The translations under genes were made by a program, and so were the position numbers. Positions 46,426 to 59,000 of a DNA stretch of 64,000 bases are shown here, one piece after another; position 1 is the first letter of the stretch, and each line of letters starts with the position of its first letter. Where the stretch lies: positions 229,101,322 to 229,165,321 of the forward strand of contig NC_061510.1 of NCBI RefSeq assembly GCF_022539505.1. Reading direction: 5' to 3'. A model generated the notes under the pieces. That model saw nothing but the letters and a program-made list of their open reading frames with translations. It searched no databases and was not told the DNA's origin. The DNA is from Lolium rigidum. Taxonomy: Eukaryota > Streptophyta > Magnoliopsida > Poales > Poaceae.

Positions 46426-47736
46426 AACTGAGCCTTGACGTATATAGCACCTGCATTGCACAAAGCTTTGAGCAGAAGAAACGAAACATGTACAATAAAT
46501 TCCAAAGTTTAAGATTTTGGGACACACTTAATATACTGAGGAATATTATTAGCACGATATGATTTTAGCAGATATGGTGCGATTATAACGTACATATCAT
46601 GATCTTACTTTCACATATTGAATTTTTGCATCATATAATCTTTCTACATTGGCCAGTGCAATATATGCACCTACTGGAAGAAAAATGAAGCCTTTAAGCA
46701 AATAATTTAAAATGACTCCATGTACATATCTAGGATCTTCCATGTTTACGAGCATAAACTTTTCAAAGTTCATTAACAAAAGTCAGATTCTTTGGACTAT
46801 TGCTCGAATTTACTGACTGCCTTGGAGAGTAGAGTAAACATCGATAAACAGTGCTTAGGAATTGGCTTTTTCATACGTAAAAAAGTTGAATTTATAACTA
46901 TGGGTCTGTGTTGATCTCATTGACCTGCTGAACCAAATGAAACCAACAAAGCAAGTAATAAAGCGAATGAAACAAGTGAGGAGCAATCTAACAACACGAA
47001 TGAGATAATTCAGGTCATTTTATATGATGCTTTTGCAAACAGTTTAATTTTGAAGAGTCATAGACGGTTGCAGAAAATGGTCAAATCGGAGGATATCAAT
47101 GATTATGACGACCATAATGATGTTAAAAGTATGGTGATTAAATTTTGAACAAAGGAATTATTCTAAAGTTACGTGAAAATAAAATTAAATGATGTTTTTT
47201 TTGTTACATGTTACTAAATTGCCTTTGAAATAGTAATGAATGCATACAAGAACATCATTTTAGTTCAATGCAAATAATATTTCATATATAACTAGCAAAC
47301 TTATACTATGTTTGCATCATTTTTATCCTAGGTATGGCACGATCTTCTATTCTATAAAGCTAGAAACATGGTGACCAAATGATGGAGATAATTAAAAAAT
47401 TGCTATAGGCTTTGAACATGTTCACTTTCTTTGATTATCATGTTATTTGTTAAGCTTATGGTTTATTATAAATGTTGATATCTATACCGGATGCCAGTTA
47501 TAGATCGATTCTTATTGTGATACTACAAATCATTGATGCTATAAATTATCCGATATTTCCACTCTAGAAAAAAGTGAAGCCACCAAATTGTTTAAAAGCT
47601 TTAAGGTTTATGTTTGTTCATAAAGTTGTAGATGATGATTAATATGCTACCAATAGAAGACAAGGAGTTTTGTTGGATCTTCATATTTGGACCTTAAATA
47701 TCATAATGGTAGATTTTTTGACACATTAAAGATGGT

Positions 47737-47766
47737 GCCCTCGCATTGCGAGGGCCACCTTGCTAG
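47737..47766 (+). other. Helitron 3' terminus: hairpin and CTAG
   Basis: GCCCTCGC-ATT-GCGAGGGC forms an 8-bp stem with a 3-base loop (9-bp stem if the loop is one base); the element ends CTAG 11 bases later, followed by host T. Confidence 0.9.
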
Positions 47767-48300
47767 TTTAGTGTAAAAGCGGTAGTCTCTAAAGCATAAT
47801 CCACAAAAATATAATGGCGTTATTTTATTTTATCTCATCATTAACCCAACAAGGTTTGGATACGTCTCTCGGATACTCCATCATCACTATGATACTCCAA
47901 GAAATGTGAGTTGTAGAACAATTTCATGACTCTCTTAGATGTTCGCTAAAACTCGTAATTCAAATATTTCCACCATGATCTAATCATAGATATTTGACTT
48001 TTCTATTACGATGATTTTCACTTCATGCTGAAATTTATTTGAATCTATTCAAATGTTTCAAACTTCTTCCTTATTGAATAAATATATCCTTATATATACA
48101 CTCAATTCATTGTTGGAAGTTTTCATGAAGTAGAAGAATCTCCCGCACAAAACTATGCCAAGTGAATCACATACATAATCATGTATGTTTCCACTAAGTT
48201 AGTTGCCCGTTCAACACTTGGCCTATGAACGGTATTTCAGTCATTCTCTTTAGAAGAGATTTGCAAGCGCCAAATGATTCAAAAATCAAATGACTCCAAA
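47767..48300 (-). pseudogene. copia integrase remnant, 5' side of the Helitron
   Basis: The minus strand reads FLEYHSDDGVSERR-like sequence and ALETTAFTLNRAS, typical of the copia integrase core, with stops. It continues across the Helitron into 43109-43512 (MTPYELWYG, then NVFVGYP). Confidence 0.65.
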
Positions 48301-50783
48301 AATCCATTTGCATGGAGTTCCTTCATGCGTTCCTTTCTAACATGACCTAAATGGCGGTTCCACAAATGAGTGGAATTCACATCATTTGCCTTATGGCATT
48401 TTAGCGTCAGTGTTATGCATGTGTGCTTCACCATAAAGATTTATAATAACTTATCCATCGTACATGGAATACTGTCATAATTTGAACAACTCATTGTTTT
48501 CATTTGACCAGAACAAAACAACAATTATAAAGTGCTTTATTATAAATCTGAAGGGCTAGGTAGAATGCCAACGACGAACACTATAACACTTTATTTTGTT
48601 CCAGACGTGCATTCCTACCATAATCCTTGTCAATCACTTAGGCCATTGCATTCTTGTATTGCGTTGTTTTGTATGACACCTCATACCAACCAATATGGTA
48701 CAAATACCCAAGAATTTCATTGTGTGACCGAACAAGGAATACATTCATAACATGTATATCATCTAGTCGTTTTCTTTCTTTCTGCCAAAATCTTTTGCAG
48801 TTTCTCTTTTAGCTTTCCTCATTTTCAGAAAACACTTCACCTTCAATAACTTCTAGGTCCATTGGTCAAATACTAATAACCTTGAGGTTCTTACTTTGAA
48901 GTTGATCATCACATGACAAGTGTTCCAGATTTCACTATTAGTAACCTTTTTAATGTGATGAACAATTTCACTCATAATTTTTATCCATCAAATCATGATG
49001 ACTTTCCGAGACCATGTCTGTACATGCTAGGCTCGTAAAGTTAACCTTAGTACTCGTTTGTGCAAATCTGGCTTGCACCCGTTGTATGCACACATAGAAT
49101 CTATAACACCCGATCATCACGTGATGCTTCGAAACGATGAGTCTTAGCAACGGTGCATACTAAGGACGATCACTTCATGGATATGCGAATATCGTTAGTG
49201 CCCAACTAGTTGGAGGATCGGGACGCCTAGAGTCTTCAACCTTCGTACATTCCCATAAAACTTATGAGTTTATGTAGTCTCACTAAATTATATTCTATTA
49301 TCTTGTAATAAGGTCTTAGATATCACATATATCTCATACCTTTCTTATTTCTGAAAACAAACTTTTCAGCTCCTTACTTTTCAAACAGATTTGAACATCA
49401 AGTTTTACGGAGACAAGATAATTTAGGTACTATTTGAAACCATTGCTCTTTGAATCAGCAATATGAGGTTTACTAAAAGTTTGCAATAGGACTTAATCGT
49501 TTCTTGATTCTTTAACAATATGGTACCAGTCCGTAAAGTTTCTTGGGAGACTTAACAGTATTTCTATCTCAATTATAAGACTAGCGCATGGTAGAAAACG
49601 GATGCATATTCTACAAATTTAATTCAAAATACTATTCAGACTATGTTCATGATAGTTAGTTCATGTTTTAATCTAATTACTAATGAACTCCCACTTAATA
49701 CAACATCCCTCATAGTTGTTTAGTGGCACACGATCCATATCCACTACACCAAAACCGATCATCACGTGAGATGATGTAGCTTCAATGGTGAACATCAACA
49801 TGTTGATCATATCATCCATATGAATCGTGTTCAACCTTTCGGTTTCTTGTGTTCCGAGGCCATGTCTGTACATGCTAGGCTCGTCAAGCAAACCCAAGTT
49901 TCCGCATGTGCAACATGGCTTACACCCGTTGTATGTGAACGTAGAATCTATCACATCCGATCATTACGAGATGCTTCAAAATGACGAACTGTAGAAATGG
50001 TGCATACGAGGGGAGAACACTTTATCATCTTGATATTAATGTGAGGGATCATCTTATAATGCTACGGTCGCGATCTAAGCAAGATAAGATGCATAAATGA
50101 TTAACATCACATGCAATTCATAATATGATATGATATGGCCCTTTAGTCTTTGTGCCTTTGATCTTCATCTCCAAAGTACGGAATGATCTCCATCATCAAC
50201 GGGCATGATCTCCATCATCATCGGCGTAGCGTCAAGGTCCATGGCGCCGTCATCATGGTTGTTCACCACATGTAGAAACTATTACAACTACTTTGAAATA
50301 ATACTACAACATGAAATATAAAGACAACCATAAGGCTCCTGCCGGTTGCCACAATACAATAATGATCATCTCATACGTATTCATCATCACATCATGGCCA
50401 TATCACATCACCAAACCCTGCAAAAACAAGTTAGACGCCTCTAATTTGGTTTGCATATTTTACGTGGTTTAGGGTTTTCGAGTAAGATCCAATCTACCTA
50501 TGAACATGAACCACAACGGTGATACTAGTGTCGTCAATAGAAAGAGTAGATTGAATCTTCACTATGGTGAGAGAGACGGACACCCGCAAAGCCACTTATG
50601 CAACACAAGTTGCATGTCGAGCATCGAGCAAGTCTCATGAATGCGGTCATGTAAAGTTAGCCCGGGCCGCTTCATCCCACCATCCCGCAAGATGCAAAGT
50701 ACACTAACTAAAAACAACAAAAGCATCAACGCCCACAAAAACCATTGTGTTCTACTCGTGCAACCAATCTATGCATAGACACG
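48301..50783 (-). other. copia leader and degenerate gag region with an internal direct repeat
   Basis: No gag domain is readable. A diverged repeat of about 185 bp (49005-49190 and 49852-50040, 847 bp apart) shares ACCATGTCTGTACATGCTAG-like blocks, CACCCGTTGTATG and GATGCTTC. A 93-codon minus frame (49673-49954) spans one copy and has no known domain. Confidence 0.5.
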
Positions 50784-50795
50784 GCTCTGATACCA
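50784..50795 (-). other. primer binding site (tRNA-iMet) of the copia element
   Basis: Minus strand TGGTATCAGAGC, one base from the LTR end ATCCCATCA. Confidence 0.85.
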
Positions 50796-50796
50796 C

Positions 50797-53642
50797 TGAT
50801 GGGATTCGTAGCATAGAAAACAAAAAATTTCCTACCGCAAGAACGAATAACAAGCCAAGATCTAATCTAGTAGATGGTAGCAACGAGATGTATGTGAGAC
50901 TAACCCTCGAATATTCCAAAGCCTACGAGATTAGATCTCGTGGTTGATGTAGTCGATCACTTGCCGCTTTCAAAAGCGCGTAGAAGATCTTGATGGTGCC
51001 ACAGTCGGGCAGCACCTCCGTACTCGGTCACACATTCGGTGTTGATGACGACGTCCTTCTCCCCGTTCCAGCGGGCAGCGGATGTAGTAGATCCTCCTCG
51101 GAATCCCTCCAACACGACGGCGTGGTGATGGTGGTGGTGAAGATCTCCGGCAGCGCTTCGCCGTAAGCACCGCGAGAGAAGAAAGAGGAGGGAGTAGCTA
51201 GGGTTTGGGAGAGAGGAGGGGCTTGGGGCGCTGGCTTGGGAGCCCCTTGATGGTGCGGCCAACTTGTGTAACCAGCCCTCTCCCTCTCCCTCTCTTTATA
51301 TAGGTGGAACCCCCAAGGGTTTGCCCAAAATCCGAATAAGAGTCCAACTCAAAACCTTCCATATGGGTGAAACCTAGGGGAAGTGGGATTGCTCCCTTTC
51401 CTTCCCCTATGGCCGGCCATGGAGGTGGAGTCCACCATGGACTCCACCTTCCCCTTTGGCTGGCCGGCTAGGGTTGGTGGAGTCCATCCGGGACTCCACC
51501 TTCCATGGTGATTTCTTCCGGAAGGTTCTAGAACATTCTAGCGCCTTCCATAAATGCACCAGGTCATTTCCAAACTTGGAAAGTGACTTCCTATATATGA
51601 ATCTTATTCTCCGGACCATTCGGGAAATCCTCGTGATGTCCTGGATCCCATCCGAGACTCCGAACAACATTCGAACTCCATTCCATATTCCATATCTACT
51701 TAAAACGACATCAAACCTTAAGTGTGTCACCCTACGGTTCGAGAACTATGCGGACATGATCAAGACTCCTCTACGATCAATAACTAATAGCGGGACCTAG
51801 AGATCCACAATAGCTCCCTGATGTCTATGCACGCTTCTATTCCTGTAGACAATGTTGGGCCTCCATGAGCAGAGGTTTGTAGAACAACAGCAAGTTTCCC
51901 TTAAGTGAATCACCCAAGGTTTATCGAACTCAGGGAGGTAGAGGTCAAAGATGTCCCTCTCAAGCAACCCTGCAATTAAGATATAAGAAGTCTCTTGTGT
52001 CCCCAACACACCTAATACACTTGTCAGATGTATAGGTGCACTAGTTCGGCGAAGAGATAGTGAAATACAAGTAATATGAATGATTATAAGTAGTAATTGC
52101 AATCTGAAATAAAAATGGCAGCAAGCGAACATGTAGCAGAACTTGTTGGGAACGGTGTTTCAATGCTTAGAAACAAGGCCTAGGGATCATACTTTCACTA
52201 GTGGACACTCTCAACAATGATCACATAATTGAATAAATAAATGCTACTCTCAAACACTCTCTTATTGGATAACAAACACCATTCATTGTGTAGGGCTGCA
52301 AAAGCACACCTCAAGCCGGAGTAAATAAGCTCCACAATGTCATAAAGGAATCACACACGATGCGCACACTATCACCATCACACCGTGGAGAGTAACTCCG
52401 GAGTTCATATTAAAGTAACCTCTAGAGTGCATAATAGACAAGAGTAACATCTACATATTCAACTAGATTACAAAACTCATGATCACATAAAGATCACACC
52501 ATGGGAGAGAGAGATGAACCACATAGCTACCGGTAGAGCCCTCAGCCTCGGGGGAGAACTACTCACTCCTCATCATGGGAGATAGCAACGGCGATGAAGA
52601 AGGCGATGGAGATGGATTCCGGGGGCACTTCCCCGTCCCGGCGGCGTGCCGGAACAGAGATTCTGTCCCCCAAAACTTGTCTTCGCGATGGCGGCGGCTA
52701 CGGAACTCTTCGTGGAATATGACTTGATATTTTAGGGTTTTCGCATCTAGGAGAATATATAGGCGGAAGGGCGGCCTCGGAGGAGCCAGGGGGCTCCCTC
52801 CCCACACCTGGGCGCGGCAGGGGCCTGGCCGCGCCGCCCTATGGGGTGGGCCCCCTGCTGGCCGTCTCCGACTCTTCTTCGATGTTCTGGAACCCTCCGT
52901 GGAAAGTAGGGCCGTGGGCTTTTGTTTCGTCCAATTCCGAGAATATTCCCTGTGTAGGATTTCTGAAAACAAAAACAGCAGAAAACAGGAGCTGGCGCTT
53001 CGGCATCTTGTTAGTAGGTTAGTACCGGAAAATGCATCAAAATTATATAAAGTATGAATAAAACAATATGTATTGTCATAAAACTAGCATGGAACATAAG
53101 CACTTATAGATATGTTGGAGACGTATCACTCCCACATATTCAACGATGACTTCGTGATCGAAAGAACCATTTACATAAAATACCGATTCCCTTTGTCACG
53201 CGATACTTTACTTGTCCGAGGTTCGATCATCGGTATCTCCATACCTAGTTCAACCTCGTTACCGACAAGTACTCTTTACTCGTACCGTGGTATGTCATCT
53301 CTTGTGACCTAGTCACATGCTTGCAAGCTAATAAGACGACATTCCACCGAGAGGGCCCAGAGTATATCTATCCGTCATCGGGATGGACAAATCCCACTCT
53401 TGATCCATATGCCTCAACTCACACTTTCCGAATACTTAATCCCATCTTTATAACCACCTATTTACACAATGGCGTTTGATGTAATCAAAGCATCCTTCCG
53501 GTGTAAGTGATTTACATGATCTCGTGGTCGAAGGACTAGGTAACTATGTATCGAAAGCTTATAGCAAGTTGAACTTAATGACTTGATCTCATGCTATGCT
53601 TACTATGGGTGTGTCCATCACATCATTCACCTAATGATATGA
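50797..53642 (-). repeat. copia 5' LTR, truncated and interrupted by solo-LTR-like copy C
   Basis: It starts TGATGGGATTCG beside the primer site. Without the insert at 51819-53128 and one CTCCC copy, about 1.53 kb remains; adding the missing end gives about 1.76 kb, a normal Angela LTR size. The right break at 53640-53642 shares TGA with the CRM-like element it joins. Confidence 0.8.
51819..53128 (-). mobile_element. solo-LTR-like element, copy C (1,310 bp)
   Basis: TGATGTCTATG to GACGTATCA, with a perfect CTCCC duplication (51814-51818 and 53129-53133). The empty site is seen in the partner copia LTR at about 40786-40795, which proves the ends and the 5-bp duplication. It is shorter than copies A and B because of internal deletions. 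Confidence 0.85.
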
Positions 53643-53737
53643 GCAACACGTTCAATATCTCCGACTTGTCACCCTATCATGGAGATGAGGAAGACCACGA
53701 GTCGAGGACGACTCTTTCCCAAGGGGGGGGGGGGAGA

Positions 53738-54738
53738 TGATGTAGCCCCGCTCACCGATGACACTACATCAAGACCAACTAGTCCCCCAAGTGGAGCGAT
53801 GACTCGGGCTCGAATTAAAGCGCTACATGATAAGGTGAACTCGCTCCTCACCACCCTTGATCTTGATACCCCTTTGGATGGAATGCTACCTCATGCCGAT
53901 GTGCTATGTGTCATTAGGTACAAGGCGCATCAAGACACCGGAGAGGAGGACATGCCATGGTCAAGAGGAGGAGAGGAGCAGCTGGTCATGAAGATGGACA
54001 TGGAGTTGGACCGGAAGTCGACCGAAGAACGCAAGGAAGAAAAGATGGTCGGCCGGTCCAGAATCCGGTTGACCGGCCTCCTGACCGGGCCATCCGGTCC
54101 CAGACCGGCCTCTCAACCGGTGCCATCCGGGCGCCATCCAGTAACCCCGGCACCCCGCCCGGTTGCAGCCCGGTCCAGGGCCCGGTCGGCGACCGGCCTG
54201 TCCGGTCCCGAGTCCGGTCCGACCGGCCTCCCGACCGGCCTGCCCGACTAAAGATGCCTTTTCGGCCCGAACCGGTTTCACTTGTACCTTTTCGGCCCGT
54301 GTCGTCTTGTATCTCTATATAAGTACCCCGTACATCCCCTTTACCCCTTAGACTTGTTTTGAACTCAAACCTACCTTTGAGCTTAGTCTCCCTTGGGTAT
54401 CATCCTCTCGTAATCAAGGCACCTTGGTTGTTGACTTTGATCTTGTTGAAGGAGATTCTAGTACTAGTTACTCTCTCTCTTCACCAAGCTCTTCCTCTCC
54501 AACCCCAATCTCTCTCCGGGAATTCTCGCCACGTGCCTCTTCCTCGGAGATTCTATTGGCGTGGTCCATCGAGCCACGGAGGTAAGCATCGGGTGTATCG
54601 GGTTGGTGTGCGTGCGTGAGTCTCGGAGTTCCTCGTGCTCGTCGTGTTCTTCGTGTTCCTCACGTTCTCCCATCTCATCCCTTGGTTTCGAAGTCAATCC
54701 GCGAGATCGGGCCACACACGGGGTCTTAGACCTCATCA
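53738..54738 (+). repeat. left LTR of the CRM-like element (1,001 bp)
   Basis: TGATGTAGCCCC to ACCTCATCA. It carries an open frame from the preceding segment to 54251 and a CCGG-rich block (54050-54245) before the TATA box. It closely matches the right LTR. Confidence 0.9.
54316..54323 (+). promoter_or_regulatory. TATA box in the left LTR
   Basis: TATATAAG, about 580 bases into the LTR; its partner is at 61767-61774 in the right LTR. Confidence 0.6.
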
Positions 54739-56037
54739 TATGTATCAGCAGCTCTTGGTTACCGCGGATTTGACCCTCCACCCACCCGATTTCGTTTCTA
54801 GAAAATTTTCCAAAAAAATCCCCAAAAAATAGCCCCAATTTGCCTCTTGACCGATCTGTGATTTGGTTGCGTTTTGAGTGGTTTTGGTCCGTGGATCTGG
54901 TGTTGTTGTGCATGATCTACTATTTCCCCAACTTTGAGCCTCCAATTCCATCGTTTCCCTTCGTTTTGGTCGATTTGGTTTTGGTTTGGGGAAGAACAGG
55001 AGAGAGAAAAGCTCCAAATCGTGAAACCCGGTTGAGCACCCGGTCAACCGGACCCACGACCGGCCGAGCCAGCCCAGAACCCGGTCGACCGGGCGGCAAC
55101 CGGACAGGCCGGTCCAGGATCCGGTCCAACCGGGCCCCAGACCGGGCGCATCTTCGCGCCCTCCTTCGAGCTCGACTTCCGGCGATCTCCACCACCACCA
55201 CCACCACCACCACCACCATCGCAGGTATAACTTGCAGCTTTCACCTTGTAACCCCTCTTCCTTTTGCGATCTATCCCATCGAGCATTGCTTGTCTAGTGT
55301 TGCGAGACATTGCACGTGGCCCCGCATTGTGAGGTGTGTGTGTCGCGTCGAGTAAGGCATCCAAGAAAACACTCGTGTGGCAAGATAGCAAAAGCGAGAC
55401 TAACGCTAACATAGTGCGTGAAAAAGCCCCAAAAACACAAAAAGAGTGCGAGTAGCACCATACATCCATACATCCATACATCCATATGCCCATACATACA
55501 AAAGTGTCCAAGTGCCACCAAAGATACAAACGAGTGCAAGTGCCACCATATACAAAAGAGAAAAAGCTTTTAAGCAAAGAGAGATACGAGAAGAGAGGTC
55601 ACGTGTGAATCTAGTTGTCTCTCCTTTTGCAACCAAAGCTTTGCCTCTCCTTGTGTTAGTGTGACACCGAGCATCTGTACATACACTTTTCCGCTCACTT
55701 TAGGTTGCACTAACCCCGCTTATCTCGTGTGTGTGTTCCACAACTTTTTCCGTGTTTATAGTGATCTTCACATTGACATTTGGATTTTTGGACCTTACCC
55801 ACTTTTAACAACATACTCGATCTTGGATTTGTCTTTTGGCTTTCCACAACACTCGCCTAACACCATATTTGCTAGCTTTTGCGTGTGGTTTTGCGTGTGT
55901 CCCCGATACACTTGATCTTGCTTTTGACTTGGTGGATTGCCTCAATACTATCTTACCTTGGTAAGAGTGCGAGGTAGTCTCCTTCCACTAACATACACAA
56001 CATAGTTCTTGTCTTTACATCATGGATAGGAGCGGAG
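54739..56037 (+). other. untranslated leader of the CRM-like element
   Basis: It begins TATGTATCAGCAGCTC just after the LTR, a degenerate tRNA-iMet-type primer site. It includes a second CCGG-rich block (55030-55150), a CAC/ACC triplet repeat (about 55189-55218) and a CATACATC microsatellite (55459-55500). Several short ORFs here are not convincing genes. Confidence 0.6.
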
Positions 56038-59000
56038 ATGATGCAAGGGATGGAGAAGTCCTCTCGCAACACCGAGAGGTTGGCTACTCAACACAACCTA
56101 TGGACACAACGACAAGAGTTCAAGGAGCAACTCACACTCTTCGAGACACGCATCGATGAGCAATACGATGAAGTGGCACACAACTTCTCCGTTGTGAACC
56201 AAGACTTGGCTCTCCTTCGCGAAGCTACGGACAACTTGAATGGCCAAATGGCGGCCAATGATGCGAACATGGAGCGGCGCATGGATAGCCTCGAGCGCGC
56301 CATCACCAACTTGGGTCGTCATCACCGACACCGCTCTACTTCTTCATCATCAAGCTCGTCACAAGATTACTACTCTCATGGTCACCGTTCGTCCTCAAGC
56401 TCCTCCTCAAGGCATGAAGACCATCCTCGACCTCATCGCTCACATGCTCGTCATGAAGACTCTCGCTCCAACTCTAGGCGAGGAGAAATCCATCGCCATG
56501 CTCGTCCACAAGAACGTCCTCCACAAGATCGTCCTCAACCGGATCGCCATGCCCACCATGGGCGTGACGGCCACCCACATGACAACGTCTTCCACAACAT
56601 GGAGCCACATGGTGATGCTCAAGGCCATGGACATCAAGACCAACCGAGGCGTGATCTCCGCAATCATCCTCGCCATGACCAACGTGGAAGAGGAGACCCA
56701 CACCATGATCAAGATGAGAGACCCAACATCGAGCATCGTCCACAACCACGACAAGATCTTCAACCACATCCTCACCGTGAACCAAGTGAAGCAAGTGTGC
56801 ACCTCCAACGCCAACCCAATGCTATGGTTGGCCGTAGAAGACCTCCTATTCCTCCTCAAGCCGCAAGAGATGAAGGTGCCCCTCCTCGTCGAAGAAACTT
56901 AGAGGATGAAGAGAACATGTTTGGAAGACTCAAGTTCACCATGCCAAAGTTCAAGGGAGAAGAAGATGCCGAGGCCTACCTCTCATGGGCACTCAAGGTT
57001 GACAAGATATTCCGCATCCACAACTACTCCGGTGCCAAGAAGGTGGCTATGGCGTCTCTTGAGTTCGAGGACTACGCCAACACTTGGTGGGAGCAAGTCC
57101 TCACTCTTCGAGAAGAGAAGGGTGAACCTCCAATTGACACTTGGGAAGAAATGAAGAAAGAGATGCATGCTCGCTTTGTCCCCACGCACTACATGACCGA
57201 CCTCTTCAACAAGCTCCAAAAGTTGAAGCAAGGCACCAAGACCATTGAGGAGTTCTACAAGGAGATGGAGCTCACTATGATGCGAGCCAACATCCAAGAG
57301 TCCGAGGACCAAACCATTGCTCGTTTCTTCAATGACCTCAATTACCCCATCAAAAGGATCGTCGAGTTCCAACCATACTCCAACATGGTTGAGTTGGTCC
57401 ATCAAGCGTCGAAGGCCGAGCGCCAAGTGATTGAGGACATCAAGTACTCCAAGGCCAAGACCTATTTCTCCTCCAAGCTCGCTACATCGACTCCTCCTAC
57501 TACATCAACTCCTCATGCTACAAGTGCCAAGGCCGACGTGTCCTCTACAACATCCAAGAAACCGACTATCCAAAGTCGCATGAAGCAAACGGTCTCCTCC
57601 ACCGCTTCCTCTAAGGCATCCACGGGACCATCTAGTGTCACTTGCTTCAAGTGTGGCACCCAAGGTCACAAATCGTTTGAGTGCAAGAACACCAAGGTCA
57701 TGATCACTATGGAGAATGGTGATATCGAGACGCTTGATGAGGATGAATATGAAGCCCTTGTGCAAGCCGCCGTGGAAAGTGAAGAAGCTTATGAGCAAGA
57801 AAGTGGAGAAGATCCTATCTTATGTGAGCATGACCCAAGTCCCTCACTTGTGGTCACAAGGGTGCTAACAACGCAACCTCATGATATGGAAGAACAACGG
57901 TGCAACATCTTCCAAACCCGTGCCGGAATTGGTGGCAAGTCGATCAAGGTCATCATAGACGGTGGAAGTTGCCATAACCTTGCAAGCACCGAGTTGTGTG
58001 AGAAGCTCAACCTCACTCTCCGCAAGCATCCTCACCCTTACCATATCCAATGGTTGAGTGACAAGGGCAACGTCAAGATACAACATACCGTCACCGTCAC
58101 TTTCAAGATTAGACCTTATGAGGATACTATTGAGTGTGACGTGGTACCCATGACGGTGTGCCACATGTTGCTTGGCCGCCCTTGGAAATATGACAAGAAG
58201 GCTATACATGATGGACTCTCCAACACATACACCTTCAAGGTCAACGACAAGAAGTTCGAGTTGCGCCCGATGACTCCTAGCCAAATCATTGCGGATAATG
58301 CAAAGGCTTTAGCGAGGGCACAACTCCGCACACACCATAGTGAGATGAGAGGAGAGGGAGCGACCCACCACAAAGATAGTGAGCGCCACAAGCCATACAT
58401 GAGTGAGTCCAAGAGTGTCCTTCTAGCCACCAAGAGTGAGTGGAGAGAGCTCCAAGAGAACCCATCCACCATATTGCACTATGTGCTCATATGCAAGGGA
58501 CCATCATCGGCGACTAACGACTTAACCAACATTCCTTCGTCTTTGTTGTCTCTTTTGAAGGAGTTTCAAGACGTCTTCCCCGACGAGCTACCTCATGGAC
58601 TACCACCACTTCGAGGCATCGAACACCGCATCGACCTCATACCCGGCGCTCCGCTTCCAAACCGTGCCGCCTACCGCACCAACCCCGAAGACACAAAGGA
58701 GATCCAACGCCAAATACAAGATCTCCTCGCTAAAGGGTACGTTCGCGAAAGCCTTAGCCCTTGTGCGGTTCCCGTGATTCTTGTGCCTAAACCGGATGAG
58801 ACGCAACGGATGTGTATGGATTGTCGCCCCATCAATGCCATTACCGTCCGTTACCGCCATCCTATTCCGCGTTTAGATGATATGCTTGATGAGCTTAGTG
58901 GTGCCACGATTTTCTCTAAAATCGATTTGCGTAGTGGCTACCACCAAATCCGCATGGCAATTGGTGATGAATGGAAAACGGCATTCAAGACCAAACTCGG

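Larger units (their letters stand above)
43513..47766 (+). mobile_element. non-autonomous Helitron (4,254 bp)
   Basis: It starts TCTATTACATATTAAAAG and ends in an 8-bp GC-rich hairpin (47737-47755), then 7 bases and CTAG. It lies between A (43512) and T (47767) with no target duplication. Excision restores a copia integrase reading (TTAFTLNRAS), which proves the ends. There is no RepHel protein, so it was moved by another element. Contents are gene-like GC-rich pieces, local tandem duplications and one retroposed sequence. Confidence 0.9.
40216..53642 (-). mobile_element. Angela/WIS-like Ty1/copia retrotransposon, degenerate, both LTRs truncated
   Basis: The 3' LTR ends at 41525 in GGCATATCTCCAACA (minus TGTTGGAGATATGCC, typical of Triticeae Angela/WIS/BARE copia LTRs), next to a minus-strand purine tract. 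The 5' LTR starts at 50797, beside a TGGTATCAGAGC primer site. The 9.27-kb interior holds decayed integrase and RT plus a Helitron. The 3' LTR lacks about 440 bp on its left side and the 5' LTR lacks about 230 bp on its right side, so both outer ends were lost and no target duplication can be found. Confidence 0.85.

Noticed and set aside
45823..46505. 186- and 189-codon frames on opposite strands of the retroposed sequence
   Set aside because: Both are open because of GC-rich composition; the minus frame runs past the poly(A) and target duplication, so it cannot be the original coding region.
27649..50795. TGGTATCAGAGC matches as tRNA genes
   Set aside because: They are 12-base primer binding sites beside LTR ends; no cloverleaf can be built around them.
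56240..56902. 220-codon frame overlapping gag of the CRM-like element
   Set aside because: It lies in the +1 frame of a His/Arg/Ser-rich gag stretch whose repeated CAC/CAT codons keep other frames open; it has no domain.
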